Assembly (NCBI GenBank): GCA_024644235.1
Contig: JAHELJ010000007.1
Span: 25,149-89,148, forward strand
DNA length: 64,000 bases
DNA from: Lewinellaceae bacterium
GTDB taxonomy: Bacteria; Bacteroidota; Bacteroidia; Chitinophagales; Saprospiraceae
Reading direction: 5' to 3'
Both the position numbers and the translations under genes were made by a program. Numbering within the stretch: position 1 is the stretch's first letter; every line of letters starts with the position of its first letter. Under the pieces are notes generated by a model, which did no database searches, was not told the DNA's origin, and worked only from the letters and a program-made list of their open reading frames with translations. Positions 9,020 to 19,771 of the stretch are shown here, piece after piece.

Positions 9020-11230
9020 TTATCTCTGGTTGAGCAACTCGGGTACTGCATCTCCAATGCCGGCATTATAGACAAAGATTGTGGTATGAAGGGATGATGA
9101 CATTTTATTCATCCAACTGGCCGTTTCTCTTTCGTAGCCTTCAGTGGGCACTGCCATTCCGATGAAAACCACATCCGATTGATTGCTCTCTGCTTCTATT
9201 ACTTCTGCTACTGGCTGGTTTGAAAGGATGATCCGGACCTTTGCCTTTATTCGGGCCTGATCAAGTTGATGCCTGATAAATGATTCCAGTTCGTGAGTTT
9301 CCTCATTTTCCCTCACTACCGAAGCTATCTCTATTTCGTGCCCGGAATAATCTTGATCCAGTTGCAGCAGATAAGCCAGCAGGAGCATGAGGTCACCGTT
9401 TTTCTCTTTGCCTCTCCACCAAATCGTAACTTGTTTTTTAGGTAAATCGCTACGGTCTGCATGCTGGATCAGCATCATGCTCTTACCAGCAAGGGCAAGG
9501 GCTATCAGGCTTTCGAGTTGATGTACCCTTCCCTCCTCTGTCTCCGAGAATCCCTGTGCAACCGTGTTGGATTTCAACCCGGCTAAGCCATGCCCTTTTG
9601 CAATGTCAATGGCACCTGCCTGAAGATCAGCTACCACACTCACCTCGCAGAAAGCCTCTATCCCATGGCGTGATAGCACATCAACCATAAACGATCGTTT
9701 TTCTTCGACTTGCTCAAACTCATGTTGCTCTCGAATGGGAATCAAGGTACTGATGGTCAGGATGCCTTTGTTCTGGCAAAGGGCAGCCATCAACTTGACC
9801 GTTTCAATGCGCTCGGCAACATCTCTGGTGAACAGCAAAATCTGCGGTCTCCAATTTCGGGGATCTCGTTTCCGTTTGCTGTGGTTCAACAAGGCTCGCT
9901 TGGCAATATTCAACCACACTCCAGATGTGACATCACCCCATTGCTGTTCGAGAGATCTCTTTCGCAACAGCACGTATATACCGATCTCAATTATGATAGC
10001 TATCAGGCATGCTATCGGACTCACCAGAAACATCACAAATATGGCACCAAGGGCTCCCAGAATTGACACATACCAAGGCACCTTGATTTTTGGTCGAAAG
10101 TGAGGTTCACCGACCAGTACTTCCAATGCCGCACTGAGATTTATGGCAACATAAAGGGTTAGGAATAATACGGATACGAGCCGGGCTACCGTATTTAGTT
10201 CACCAAGGGAGACTGCAACCAGTGCAATTGCCCCAGTAACCCATGTTGCCAAAGTAGGTTGACCGCTCTTGGAAAGCTTCGAGAATTGTTTCGGAGCCAA
10301 GCCATCGGTGGAGAGAGCTTGCAATACTCTGGGTCCACCTAGAATACTTCCAAATGCTGAGGACAAGATGGCACCAAGAACTGCAGGTAAGATCAATATG
10401 CTGCCCAAAAAAGCGACGGTGATCCAATTCTCGATACCTTGATAAGGATCAAGAAGATTTTCCTGGCTTAACTGGTTAGTACTACCCAATGCAACCGGTA
10501 TCAGTAGATAGATCAAAAGGCAGGTTAGCACCGCTCCGATCGTTCCAATTGGAATTGATTTCTTGGGATCCTTAAGATCACCACTCATTCCGATGCCCGC
10601 AGTAAAGCCCGTCACCGCAGGAAAAAATACAGCAAATACATACCAAAATCCCTCGGGTGCGCTTTCATAACTACTTTCGAAAGAAGGAGCTTGCAAGGGT
10701 CCAGAAAAAACTCCAAAGAATAGTGCGACAAGCGACAGACCTACTAGTACCAGAATGGGTATCTGTGCTTTTAATACCAACTCCGCACTCTTCCCTGACA
10801 ACAGTGTTATCAGAACGATAATGACTGCAGCTACCAGCTGGATCGTATATGCTGGCATTTCACCCCACTCCGGCGACCAGAAGATGGTCAGTGTTTCCGC
10901 TAGTCCAAAACAATAGAAGGTAACACTGAGAGTTCGACAGAAATATAGCGGGATACCAATTGCACCACCAAGTTCGAGCCCAAGACTACGGGAAATCATG
11001 TAGTATTCACCCCCTACGCCCACCAGCATGTTTGTGGCAATTGCCGAAGCGCTTAGTCCGGTAATGAACGTAATGGAACTCGCCAGCAGGACGATCACCA
11101 TTGTCCAGCCAAATCCAACATTTCCAACAACCCAGCCAAACCTCAGGTACATGATGAGACCCAGAATGGTTAGGACACTGGGAGTAAAAACACCTAGGAA
11201 GGTTCCAAACTTCTTGGCCTTTGCTGTCAT
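9020..11230 (-). CDS. SLC12-type cation-chloride cotransporter / APC superfamily permease
   Basis: This 736-residue protein has about twelve transmembrane segments in its first ~450 residues. It starts with GTFLGVFTPSVLTILGLIMYLRFGWVVG and contains SASAIATNMLVGVGGEYYMISRSLG. A soluble C-terminal domain of about 270 residues follows. The N-terminal motif and the large cytoplasmic tail are those of the Na-K-Cl / K-Cl cotransporter (SLC12) branch rather than amino-acid permeases. It probably moves chloride with sodium or potassium. The tail (VVFIGMAVPTEGYE) resembles the regulatory domain of eukaryotic relatives. Confidence 0.85.
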   Translation of the reverse strand: MTAKAKKFGTFLGVFTPSVLTILGLIMYLRFGWVVGNVGFGWTMVIVLLASSITFITGLSASAIATNMLVGVGGEYYMISRSLGLELGGAIGIPLYFCRTLSVTFYCFGLAETLTIFWSPEWGEMPAYTIQLVAAVIIVLITLLSGKSAELVLKAQIPILVLVGLSLVALFFGVFSGPLQAPSFESSYESAPEGFWYVFAVFFPAVTGFTAGIGMSGDLKDPKKSIPIGTIGAVLTCLLIYLLIPVALGSTNQLSQENLLDPYQGIENWITVAFLGSILILPAVLGAILSSAFGSILGGPRVLQALSTDGLAPKQFSKLSKSGQPTLATWVTGAIALVAVSLGELNTVARLVSVLFLTLYVAINLSAALEVLVGEPHFRPKIKVPWYVSILGALGAIFVMFLVSPIACLIAIIIEIGIYVLLRKRSLEQQWGDVTSGVWLNIAKRALLNHSKRKRDPRNWRPQILLFTRDVAERIETVKLMAALCQNKGILTISTLIPIREQHEFEQVEEKRSFMVDVLSRHGIEAFCEVSVVADLQAGAIDIAKGHGLAGLKSNTVAQGFSETEEGRVHQLESLIALALAGKSMMLIQHADRSDLPKKQVTIWWRGKEKNGDLMLLLAYLLQLDQDYSGHEIEIASVVRENEETHELESFIRHQLDQARIKAKVRIILSNQPVAEVIEAESNQSDVVFIGMAVPTEGYERETASWMNKMSSSLHTTIFVYNAGIGDAVPELLNQR

Positions 11231-11344
11231 TGGGATAACAATTAATTTGTCAAATATCTCTATAAAGCGAAGGAAAGATAATTCTAAGCTGCACTATGAC
11301 AAAAGATTCTCTTTAATGGCCTGTCAACGCTGAGTCCATTAAGC

Positions 11345-11377
11345 AAAAAAAAAGGGGAACAACATGTGTTCACCCTT
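11345..11377 (-). terminator. Rho-independent terminator downstream of nrdA
   Basis: Read on the minus strand, AAGGGTGAACA pairs with TGTTCCCCTT (one bulged base, CATGT-type loop) and is followed by a run of nine T. It lies about 95 bases after the nrdA stop, so it should end the nrdB-nrdA transcript. Confidence 0.8.
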
Positions 11378-11471
11378 ATAAGAATGGTAAAAAGACTGTC
11401 TCTTAGGAAATTAGCAGGCCAGTAACTGTCACAATCTATGGCTTTCTATCAGGTACTGACCTGCTATGATC

Positions 11472-13850
11472 TCATGCTCCACACGCTTCACAGGATGGGT
11501 CATCGAGACTACAAGCTATAGCCTCTGTTTCCACCATTTCGGCGCTGATAACTGTTCCATTTTTGCTATCCACAAACTTTTGTTGATGCTTTTTGCTCAA
11601 GGTAAACTTGATCGGATCTACCGCAGCCTTTGTTCTCAGATAATACATACCTGTTTTCAAGCCTGCTTTCCAAGCGTAGAAATGCATCGATGTAAGTTTG
11701 CCAAAGTTTGCATCTTCTATGAACAGGTTTAGACTTTGGCTTTGACATATGTATGCCCCTCGATCGGCACTCATATCGATCAGCACCTTCTGACTCAACT
11801 CGTATGCCGTTTTATAGAGAGATTTTAAGTCGGCTGGGATGGCCTCTATATTTTGTATCGATCCATTTGCTGCCATCATCTGTTCCTTCATCTCATTGTC
11901 CCATAGGTCCAATTCGATCAGATCTTTCAGTAAATGCTTGTTCACGACGATATATTCACCACTGAGTGTACGTCGAGTATAGATATTGGAAGTATAAGGC
12001 TCAAAGCACTCATTATTACCGAGGATCTGCGAGGTAGAAGCAGTCGGCATTGGCGCCAGCAACAAGCTATTGCGAATGCCGTGCTCCTGAATATCGGCTT
12101 TTAGGCTGGCCCAGTCCCAGCGATCTGTTGGGGCCACACCCCACATATCAAACTGTAGGACACCCTCGCTGGCAGGTGATCCTTTAAACGATTCATAGTG
12201 ACCATCTCTTTTTGCCAGCGCACAACTTTCAGTGAGTGAGGCGAAGTAAATGGTCTCAAAAATATCTCGATTCAGCTGCCGGGCTTCGTCACTATCAAAT
12301 GCATATCTCATCAAAATGAAAGCATCCGCCAAGCCCTGCACTCCTATACCGATCGGACGATGTCTCATATTCGAATTCCTTGCTTCCGGAATCGGATAGT
12401 AATTGATGTCGATTACCTTATTCAAATTGCGCGTAACTACCCGAGTAATCTCGAATAACTTATCAAAGTTGAATACACCGTCTTCGACAAACTTTGGAAG
12501 CGAAAGTGAAGCCAGATTGCATACCGCCACTTCGTCCGGTGAAGTAAACTCCATGATTTCTGTACAGAGATTACTTGAACGGATCGTGCCAAGGTTCTTC
12601 TGGTTTGATTTCTTATTGGCGGCATCCTTGTAAAGGATGTATGGAGTACCAGTCTCAATTTGGGATTCGAGTATGGCAAACCAAAGTTCTTGCGCCTTCA
12701 TTGTCTTTCGTGCACGACCTTCCACCTCAAACTTCTCATACAGCTCCGTAAATTTATCACCGTACGCATCGTAAAGTCCGGGGCATTCATTCGGACAGAA
12801 TAGTGCCCAATCTCCATCTTCCTTCACACGCTGCATAAACAAGTCGGGAATCCACATGGCATAGAATAGATCCCGGGCTCTCAATTCCTCCTTACCATGA
12901 TTTTTCTTCAGATCGAGAAACTCCATCACGTCAGAGTGCCATGGTTCGAGGTATATTGCGAAGGCACCCTTCCGTTTGCCCCCGCCCTGATCTACATAAC
13001 GGGCGGTGTCGTTATATACTCTGAGCATCGGTATGATCCCGTTTGAGGTTCCTCCGGTGCCCTTGATGTAACTTCCCTGCGCCCGGATATTATGAATGCT
13101 CAGTCCGATGCCCCCAGCACTTTGAGAAATCTTAGCACAACGGCTCAATGTTTCGAAAATACCCGGAATGCTGTCTTCTGTCATACTTAGTAAGAAGCAT
13201 GAAGACAATTGTGGTTTCGGTGTGCATGCGTTGAACAAAGTAGGTGTCGCATGGATAAACCACTTCTCTGACATCAGGTTGTAGGTCTCAATAGCTGCTT
13301 CCACTTCATTGCCATGGATACCAACAGCTGTTCGCATCAGCAAATGCTGTGGGCGCTCGACAACATTCCCGTTCATTTTGAGGAGGTAAGACCGCTCCAA
13401 CGTCTTAAATCCAAAGTAGTCGAAGTTAAAATCTCGTGCATAGATGATAGCCGAATCCAATTTGTCACGGTGCTTTCTTATGATTTCGATGCTTTCATCA
13501 GCGATCAAGCCTGCCTTTTCCCCGGTTTCAGGATCGATATAATTATACAGATCCTCCATCGTCTTGGAAAAAGACTTTTTGGTCTCCTTGTGCAGATTAG
13601 ACATGGCAATTCTGGCTGCAAGCGACGCATAATCCGGATGAATAGCTGCCATCGTAGCAGCCGTCTCAGCAGCCAGGTTATCCAATTCTACGGTGGTGAC
13701 ACCATCGTATAATCCTTGTATGACCCGCTTGGCGATCTCAATTGGGTCAACAAATTGAGAATTTAGACCGTAACATAATTTCTTGACTCGAGCTGTAATC
13801 TTGTCGAAACTAACGTTCTCCTTCTTACCGCTCCTCTTGACTACTTGCAT
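11472..13850 (-). CDS. nrdA: Class Ia ribonucleoside-diphosphate reductase, large subunit
   Basis: This 792-residue protein reduces ribonucleotides to deoxyribonucleotides. It has an N-terminal ATP-cone ([17 protein letters not shown]), the catalytic cysteine region ([11 protein letters not shown]), redox cysteines in LSSCFLLSM and [11 protein letters not shown], and a C-terminal thioredoxin-accessible pair in SCEACGA. The sequence and length follow the eukaryotic R1 pattern (for example [37 protein letters not shown]) more than the E. coli type. It is read after nrdB, 36 bases away, and ends at a clear terminator. Confidence 0.97.
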   Translation of the reverse strand: MQVVKRSGKKENVSFDKITARVKKLCYGLNSQFVDPIEIAKRVIQGLYDGVTTVELDNLAAETAATMAAIHPDYASLAARIAMSNLHKETKKSFSKTMEDLYNYIDPETGEKAGLIADESIEIIRKHRDKLDSAIIYARDFNFDYFGFKTLERSYLLKMNGNVVERPQHLLMRTAVGIHGNEVEAAIETYNLMSEKWFIHATPTLFNACTPKPQLSSCFLLSMTEDSIPGIFETLSRCAKISQSAGGIGLSIHNIRAQGSYIKGTGGTSNGIIPMLRVYNDTARYVDQGGGKRKGAFAIYLEPWHSDVMEFLDLKKNHGKEELRARDLFYAMWIPDLFMQRVKEDGDWALFCPNECPGLYDAYGDKFTELYEKFEVEGRARKTMKAQELWFAILESQIETGTPYILYKDAANKKSNQKNLGTIRSSNLCTEIMEFTSPDEVAVCNLASLSLPKFVEDGVFNFDKLFEITRVVTRNLNKVIDINYYPIPEARNSNMRHRPIGIGVQGLADAFILMRYAFDSDEARQLNRDIFETIYFASLTESCALAKRDGHYESFKGSPASEGVLQFDMWGVAPTDRWDWASLKADIQEHGIRNSLLLAPMPTASTSQILGNNECFEPYTSNIYTRRTLSGEYIVVNKHLLKDLIELDLWDNEMKEQMMAANGSIQNIEAIPADLKSLYKTAYELSQKVLIDMSADRGAYICQSQSLNLFIEDANFGKLTSMHFYAWKAGLKTGMYYLRTKAAVDPIKFTLSKKHQQKFVDSKNGTVISAEMVETEAIACSLDDPSCEACGA

Positions 13851-13886
13851 AATACTTCAAAGGGTTAAAGTGTGGTCGAAATAGTT

Positions 13887-14864
13887 TTAAAAGTCTTCGT
13901 CGAGCTTAAATACCTGCTTGTCCTTGTCGGCCATGACACCGGCTTTCTGATAGTCCCCAACTCTTTTCTCAAAGAAATTGGTCTTTCCTTGTAGTGAGAT
14001 CATTTCCATCCAGGGGAAGGGATTTTCTGCATTGAATATTTTCTCACAACCCAACGCCAACATCAGGCGGTCGGCTACAAATTCAATGTATTGACACATC
14101 ATATCAGAGTTCATCCCGATCAGGTTGACTGGCAATGCATCGGAGACAAATTCTTTTTCGATCTCAACTGCCTCGCCGATGATTTTGGCGACAGTCTCAT
14201 CTGGCATACGATTTTTAACATGCTTGTTGTATAGCAGACAGGCAAAGTCACAGTGCATTCCTTCATCACGGGATATAAGTTCATTAGAGAAAGACAGCCC
14301 CGGCATCAGTCCTCTTTTCTTCAGCCAGAATATCGAACAGAAAGAACCGGAGAAAAAGATACCTTCTACTGCAGCAAAAGCAATTAATCTCTCCACAAAG
14401 CTCCCGTTCTCAATCCATCGCAATGCCCAATCAGCCTTTTGCTTCACACATGGCATGGTATCTATGGCATTCAGGCAAAAATCCTTTTCCTTAGGATCCT
14501 TTATATACGTATCAATTAAAAGAGAATAAGTCTCCGAGTGGATATTCTCCATCATAATCTGAAAACCATAGTAAAACTTTGCTTCGGTGTACTGTACCTC
14601 TGACACAAAGTTCTCTGCGAGGTTCTCATTCACGATACCATCACTTGCGGCAAAGAAGGCAAGCACGTGCTTTATGAAATGTCTCTCATTGTCATTTAGC
14701 TTTTCGTGCCAATCCGTCAAATCCTGACTAAGGTCAATTTCTTCAGCCGTCCAGAAGCATGCCTCCTGCTTCTTGTAGAATGCCCAAATGTCGTCGTGTT
14801 GAATAGGGAAGAGTACAAATCGGTTTGGGTTGTCCGCTAAAATTGGTTCTTGATGCATGTTCAT
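13887..14864 (-). CDS. nrdB: Class Ia ribonucleoside-diphosphate reductase, small subunit
   Basis: This 325-residue R2 subunit supplies the tyrosyl radical. Di-iron ligands are visible: Glu in YTEAKFYYG, Glu106 and His109 in MENIHSETY, and a second set in [11 protein letters not shown]. The radical tyrosine is Tyr113. The [17 protein letters not shown] segment matches eukaryotic R2 almost word for word. The C-terminal VFKLDEDF is the typical tail that docks on R1. It is the first gene of the nrdB-nrdA operon; the 365-base region upstream is AT-rich and should hold its promoter. Confidence 0.97.
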   Translation of the reverse strand: MNMHQEPILADNPNRFVLFPIQHDDIWAFYKKQEACFWTAEEIDLSQDLTDWHEKLNDNERHFIKHVLAFFAASDGIVNENLAENFVSEVQYTEAKFYYGFQIMMENIHSETYSLLIDTYIKDPKEKDFCLNAIDTMPCVKQKADWALRWIENGSFVERLIAFAAVEGIFFSGSFCSIFWLKKRGLMPGLSFSNELISRDEGMHCDFACLLYNKHVKNRMPDETVAKIIGEAVEIEKEFVSDALPVNLIGMNSDMMCQYIEFVADRLMLALGCEKIFNAENPFPWMEMISLQGKTNFFEKRVGDYQKAGVMADKDKQVFKLDEDF

Positions 14865-15229
14865 ATCTTTCTTTTTTTTAGTCCTTTTACAATGAGTTCC
14901 CTGATGTTTGTTCGCTTGTTACCGAAGCGAAAATTGGCCTGACTTCTCAGCCTTTATATGTCTAAAATCTATATATATAAAAATTCTAAATGCTTATCCC
15001 TCTAGGAAGGAATGGATTACGCTTTCACTTTGGATGCTCTCGATATCATATTAAAAATAAATAGTATATCTAGGAGCGAAGGCTAATTTAGATAAATCAC
15101 CTTTTTGTCAACCGATTAGTTATTAACAATATGTTAGTAAAATATCTAATTTGTTGACGTTCATTATATAAGTGAATTTTGTAATGTGTGGTAGTCAGTG
15201 GAAATCTTATTTGACCTACGATATCAGGC
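14865..15229. other. Gene-free AT-rich region upstream of nrdB
   Basis: This 365-base stretch lies between the nrdB start and the corA stop. It is strongly AT-rich (for example the TATATATATAA tract at 14971-14980). It contains no plausible reading frame and no hairpin followed by a T-run that I can defend. It must contain the nrd promoter, but I could not place the Bacteroidota TTTG / TAnnTTTG elements on the minus strand. Confidence 0.5.
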
Positions 15230-16180
15230 TCAAAACAGACGTCGGCTGCGAAAGAACCAGGCCAAAATCAAACTCAGTATAATTGAAATAACTACGACTA
15301 GGAGAAACCCATAACGCGAGTTTGCCAGAGGAAGCCATTCAAAGTTCATCCCATAGTAGGAGGCAACGAGAGTAGGCACCATCAGTATGATCGTAATCAA
15401 GGTGAGTCGTTGGATGACGTAATTTAGATTATTTGATATGATGCTGGCGTACGCCTCCATCGTACCATTAAGAATGTTGGTATGAACATTGGCCATTTCC
15501 AAAGCCTGGCTATTGTCGATGATCACATCCTCAAATAAGTCGATCAGATCCTCATCACCTCCGATCTTCAAGAGATCTGTCCGCTTCATCTTCATCTTTA
15601 GTAAATCATTGGCACTGAGAGAGTTTACAAAGTAGACCAAACTCTTTTCTATCCGCAGGAGCTGTTTCAGATCTGAACTCCTACTCGAGTCGTAAAGCTC
15701 CTGTTCATAAATATTGCGCTGTAAGTTTAGTTTCTTGAGGCAGGCTAGGAACCGGAAGACAATTTGCTCGAAAAGTTGCAAGACAAATCTTTTTTCATCG
15801 GAAGGATTGAAGTTCTTTACTCTACCTTCAAGGAAAACAGACAGTACTGGATTGTCCCTTGACGAGATTGTTAGTAGGTTTTCTGGGGTGAGTATGATGC
15901 CTATAGGTACTGTCAGGTAGATAGCCTCATTTTCCTGCACGTTTTCATTAAGTAAAGGAGTATTCACCAGAATGAGCCGGGAATCGTCCTCCCGCTCGTA
16001 CCGCGATCGTTCATCGATATCGAGAGAGTCGGTCAGGAAATCAAGAGGAATTTCTAATTCTTTGGAGAGTCCGTCGAGTTCATTTGGCCCGATCGGGGGC
16101 ACTACGTTAATCCAGCAAGACGGAACCCGCTCGGGTATTTCCACAATCTTGCCATCCTGTTTGAGGTAGTATTGTATCAT
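15230..16180 (-). CDS. corA: CorA family divalent metal ion transporter
   Basis: This 316-residue protein has the CorA plan: a large acidic/helical cytoplasmic N-terminal domain, then two C-terminal membrane helices. The selectivity motif GMN is at residues 277-279 (SYYGMN), between the helices (VPTLVAS... and FLLVVVISIILSLILAWFF). A basic RSRRLF tail follows. It forms a pentameric Mg/Co channel in the inner membrane. It stands alone, with about 100 bases to the neighbouring minus-strand gene. Confidence 0.93.
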   Translation of the reverse strand: MIQYYLKQDGKIVEIPERVPSCWINVVPPIGPNELDGLSKELEIPLDFLTDSLDIDERSRYEREDDSRLILVNTPLLNENVQENEAIYLTVPIGIILTPENLLTISSRDNPVLSVFLEGRVKNFNPSDEKRFVLQLFEQIVFRFLACLKKLNLQRNIYEQELYDSSRSSDLKQLLRIEKSLVYFVNSLSANDLLKMKMKRTDLLKIGGDEDLIDLFEDVIIDNSQALEMANVHTNILNGTMEAYASIISNNLNYVIQRLTLITIILMVPTLVASYYGMNFEWLPLANSRYGFLLVVVISIILSLILAWFFRSRRLF

Positions 16181-16282
16181 GGCACGACGCGTATTCCATT
16201 CTTAGAATTAGATGATTGCGGTCCAAACTTACATATTATTTCGGGAAGGAGGCTTCCAGCTTCCAGTGTTCACCATTGGTAA

Positions 16283-17038
16283 TCAAGCCGCTGTGTTCCG
16301 AATATCTTCTACCAGGTGCTCGAATACCCAAAGATCATCACTGGTGATATTGCCCCACCTGGCGCTCTTGCCCTGTTGTATCCTACTATAGTCAGCTAGA
16401 ATGTCTCCCTGTTGCTCGAGATTGAAATGTTGCAATCCTCTGCCTGTACGAATGGCAAGAAGTAGATTGGGCAATCCTCCATAATTATATCCTTCTTCAG
16501 AAAACTGAGCACGAAGAGCTCTAGGTATGTAAACAGAGCCCAACTTATGATATTGCCAGACATGAGCCATCTCATGCACAAATAGCTCTGACGGCAGCTC
16601 TCCCCAACAATTAATGGTACTACCACTGACATAGGCAAATCCATGAGTTCGGGGACCCAGAAATGCAAATTCGTCGATCCTGATGCGGGCCAGATTGACG
16701 CTCCTGCCAAAGATGCGGCTAACTGTAGCCCTTTCTGTGCTCGTGAGTGGGCGACTATTGAACTTCACCACGTCGCAGACTGTTTCATAGATCTCCCCCA
16801 CCCCGATTATATCCATGATATAGAATATCAGTTCAATGATCCAAAAGAAATGCTCATTAAAACTGAGAACCCGGGAAGGACTTCTCTTTATTTCGACAAA
16901 AGGTTTGATGAAATGACGAAAGATCCGCTCTACCCGAACCGGCAGAAAACGAATGATGTGGAACACTCTGACTACAATACCTTCAAATTTGGCATAGCAG
17001 AGTACGGCAAAACTTGGACTCTGACTTTCCGTCATCAA
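16283..17038 (-). CDS. Predicted HExxH metalloprotein of unknown function
   Basis: This 251-residue protein has a hydrophobic segment (FFWIIELIFYIMDIIG) followed by a domain with a zincin-like motif HEMAHVWQYH at residues 155-164. A conserved-looking ...EQQGDILADY stretch about 50 residues later may give a third metal ligand. The sequence before it (TSTERATVSRIFG..., then GFAYVSGSTINCWGELPSELFV) resembles DUF4157-type proteins. Its ATG overlaps the TGA of the upstream LolC/E-type permease gene (ATGA), so the two are translationally coupled. Peptidase activity is inference only. Confidence 0.7.
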   Translation of the reverse strand: MMTESQSPSFAVLCYAKFEGIVVRVFHIIRFLPVRVERIFRHFIKPFVEIKRSPSRVLSFNEHFFWIIELIFYIMDIIGVGEIYETVCDVVKFNSRPLTSTERATVSRIFGRSVNLARIRIDEFAFLGPRTHGFAYVSGSTINCWGELPSELFVHEMAHVWQYHKLGSVYIPRALRAQFSEEGYNYGGLPNLLLAIRTGRGLQHFNLEQQGDILADYSRIQQGKSARWGNITSDDLWVFEHLVEDIRNTAA

Positions 17039-18336
17039 CTAAATCTAATCGCCTTACTGGGTGAAATTCTGCTGATCAGGTAGGAGGGCAAAATTAAGAA
17101 TAATATGGTGACTATGAGAGTACCTATATTGATGAGAATGATCATCGGTATGTCAAATTGTATCGGCGCTACTGCCAGATAATAATCTTCTTCTCTCAAT
17201 TTGACTAGTTCGAAATGCTTTTGTAGAAAACCCAGGGTAATCCCCAGAATATTCCCCATAAGCAAACCCCTAATGAGAATACGCGAAGATTGCCTTACAA
17301 AAATTTGCCGCACCTGCCAATTATTCGATCCCAGTGCCTTGAGGATACCAATCATATTAGTACGCTCCAGAATCAGTATGAGCATCGTAGTGATCATGTT
17401 TACCACGCATACTATTAGCATTAGCGAAAGGATTATGGTCTCGTTTATGTTTTGAAGATCCAACCAATCAAAAATTGAGCTTGATCTTTCCCTTACTGTT
17501 TGTGTGTAGATTTCCGGAGGTAGCACATCCTGATAAATGTAGTCATTGATCACATTCAGATCATCGATATCATCCAACAGTATTTCCACTCCACTAACTT
17601 GGTTCGGGTTCCACTGCAATACCCTTTGGAGGTGATCGAGGTGTACAAAAGCTATCTTTCTGTCGTATTCCGCCAGGCCGGTTTTATAGATTCCCACTAC
17701 CTGAAACCGTCTGGGGATCTGCCGGCCATCTCGAATAAAATGTATGATGACCTGCTGATCAACCGAAAGATGTAGCCGGTTGGCAGTGATCTGTGATATG
17801 GTGATTTCAGTAGTAGGTGTAGAATCCGAAAGAGAAATTCCCCTTCCTTCTACCAGATATTCCTGAAAAAAATCCGGATTAAAATCCTCTCCCACACCTT
17901 TCAAGATTAAGCCTTCAAAGTCATCGTTGGCAGTGATTACTCCCGGATACTGAACGTAGCGATAGGCAAGCCTGACGCCACCTTTGGTCCGCTTTGTGCG
18001 CCTGCTATTGATTCTGATGCCAAAGACTTCCCTTTGCTCACCGTAATACACATGGTCAATATCGTAAAGGGAATCAATGAGATCGGGGTCGTACTCTATT
18101 GGTATGGCTTCAAAAGATGGAGTTATGAAGGCATCGGTAATTTGAATATGTCCCCAAAAATCAAAAATCTTCTGGCTGATCTCTTTCTTGAAGCCATTAA
18201 TCAAGGCTGAGGCCAGGATCATTACTGCAATGCTTAATGCCACGGAAGCAATCGCAATCTGTATAATAACCCTCGAGAACGATTTCGTACTTGAAGAGGT
18301 TCGAAGCCTGGATGCTATAAACTGATCAAATCGCAT
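17035..18336 (-). CDS. LolC/E-type (FtsX domain) ABC transporter permease
   Basis: Read from the ATG at 18336 this is a 433-residue protein starting MRFDQFIASRL, the usual start of the lipoprotein-releasing permease family. Upstream in-frame ATGs at 18408 and 18474 would add an atypical basic extension. One membrane helix near the N-terminus is followed by a periplasmic MacB-like domain and three C-terminal helices (with ILILERTNMIGILKALGSNNWQVRQIF). It should work with a LolD-type ATPase encoded elsewhere to extract lipoproteins from the inner membrane. The HExxH gene follows with a 4-base overlap. It diverges from tyrS. Confidence 0.88.
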   Translation of the reverse strand: MRFDQFIASRLRTSSSTKSFSRVIIQIAIASVALSIAVMILASALINGFKKEISQKIFDFWGHIQITDAFITPSFEAIPIEYDPDLIDSLYDIDHVYYGEQREVFGIRINSRRTKRTKGGVRLAYRYVQYPGVITANDDFEGLILKGVGEDFNPDFFQEYLVEGRGISLSDSTPTTEITISQITANRLHLSVDQQVIIHFIRDGRQIPRRFQVVGIYKTGLAEYDRKIAFVHLDHLQRVLQWNPNQVSGVEILLDDIDDLNVINDYIYQDVLPPEIYTQTVRERSSSIFDWLDLQNINETIILSLMLIVCVVNMITTMLILILERTNMIGILKALGSNNWQVRQIFVRQSSRILIRGLLMGNILGITLGFLQKHFELVKLREEDYYLAVAPIQFDIPMIILINIGTLIVTILFLILPSYLISRISPSKAIRFS

Positions 18337-18483
18337 AGAAGGTGATCCAAAGTAATCCTTTTTTGGTTGAATGAAGCGGTTGGAATTTTCTCTTCTTCTA
18401 CCGGGCATGATCGTCCTACCCCACTTATTAACTTCAATTCTCGAAGTCCATATTATTTTATTTTTACCCCTCAAATCAATCTA

Positions 18484-19758
18484 ATGGATTTCATCAGTGA
18501 GTTGCGATGGAGAGGTATGTTGCAGGACATAACTGAAGGGGTGGAAGAAGCTCTTGGCCAAGCAAGTGTATGTGGTTATATCGGATTTGATCCCACGGCT
18601 CCTTCCCTGACCATTGGCAACTATGTTCAAGTTATGATTCTGCATTTTTTCCAGCAAGCCGGGCATACCCCTATCGTGCTGATGGGTGGAGCCACGGGCA
18701 GGGTTGGTGATCCTTCAGGAAAGGACAAGGAACGTGAACTATTGGATGAAGATATCCTGGAGAAAAACTTAAGCCACCAGATGGCCCAGTTTCATAGTCT
18801 TTTGAATTTTGAGTCGGGTGAAAACCGGGCAATCATGGTGAATAACGTGGACTTCTATAAAGAGATGAATGTTCTGACTTTTCTTCGTGACGTGGGAAAA
18901 ACCCTGACTGTAAATTATATGTTGGCCAAGGATTCGGTGAAAAACCGGCTTGATAAGGGTATTTCTTTCACTGAGTTTAGCTACCAACTTTTACAAGCAT
19001 ATGACTTCCTGTGTCTTTATAGAGATAAGAATTGTCTGATTCAAATGGGAGGTTCAGATCAGTGGGGTAACATTACTTCGGGCACTGAGTTTATACGCCG
19101 GCATGTGGGAGGAAAAGCATATGCTATTACCACGCCTTTGCTGACCAAAGCAGATGGAAGCAAGTTTGGAAAATCAACTGAAGGCAATATCTGGCTTGAT
19201 CCGAATATGACAAGTCCTTATAAATTCTATCAGTTTTGGATCAACTCAGATGACCGTGACATTGGGAGATTTCTTCGCTACTTCTCCTTCAGGAAGCAAG
19301 ATGAAATTGAGGCATTAGAAGCTGAATTTAAAGATGATCTGCAGCAGCTTAAGAAGGTATTGGCCGAGGAGATAACCCGTCGAATCCATGGAAACGAAAA
19401 CTATGAAGCAGTCATGACCGTCTCCGAACTGTTATTCAATAGAAAAGCAGACCGAAGCTTCCTCGAGAAAATCAACTCAAAGCAATGGAGAGCAGTGGCA
19501 GACGAAATTCCCAGTCACCAGGTGTCTAAAACTGTGTTTTCAGCCGGCATCAATGTCGTGGACTTCCTTGCTGAGACCACCTCGATCGTGGGATCAAAGG
19601 GAGATGCACGACGCGCGATCAAGGGAAACGCCATCAGTATAAACAAAGTAAAGATATCTGACTTCGAGGCGGTAATCGATCAGCATCAGTTGCTACATGG
19701 GCAGTACTTAATGATAGAGAACGGCAAGAAAAACAAATATCTGGTGGAAGCTATCTAA
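18484..19758 (+). CDS. tyrS: Tyrosyl-tRNA synthetase
   Basis: This is a 424-residue class I synthetase that charges tRNA-Tyr. The ATP-binding signature appears as GFDPTAPSLTIGNY (HIGH variant TIGN, about residue 45). The KMSKS loop appears as KFGKS near residue 228. The tyrosine pocket MGGSDQWGNI is intact, and a C-terminal S4-like RNA-binding domain (DARRAIKGNAISINKVKI) is present. The frame is open 39 codons further upstream, but MDFISELRWRGM at 18484 is the family start and leaves room for a promoter between it and the divergent permease gene. Confidence 0.97.
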   Translation: MDFISELRWRGMLQDITEGVEEALGQASVCGYIGFDPTAPSLTIGNYVQVMILHFFQQAGHTPIVLMGGATGRVGDPSGKDKERELLDEDILEKNLSHQMAQFHSLLNFESGENRAIMVNNVDFYKEMNVLTFLRDVGKTLTVNYMLAKDSVKNRLDKGISFTEFSYQLLQAYDFLCLYRDKNCLIQMGGSDQWGNITSGTEFIRRHVGGKAYAITTPLLTKADGSKFGKSTEGNIWLDPNMTSPYKFYQFWINSDDRDIGRFLRYFSFRKQDEIEALEAEFKDDLQQLKKVLAEEITRRIHGNENYEAVMTVSELLFNRKADRSFLEKINSKQWRAVADEIPSHQVSKTVFSAGINVVDFLAETTSIVGSKGDARRAIKGNAISINKVKISDFEAVIDQHQLLHGQYLMIENGKKNKYLVEAI

Positions 19759-19771
19759 AATTGTAAACGCA

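Noticed and set aside
9710..10103. Two overlapping plus-strand frames inside the SLC12 transporter gene
   Set aside because: They lie fully antisense to a well-supported transporter and show no domain or start signals.
14960..15080. Possible NrdR boxes upstream of nrdB (TATATATATA tract, AGTATATCTAG)
   Set aside because: The matches to the ACACWATATWGTGT consensus are partial and the two sites are about 95 bases apart, not the usual 30; AT-rich background explains them.
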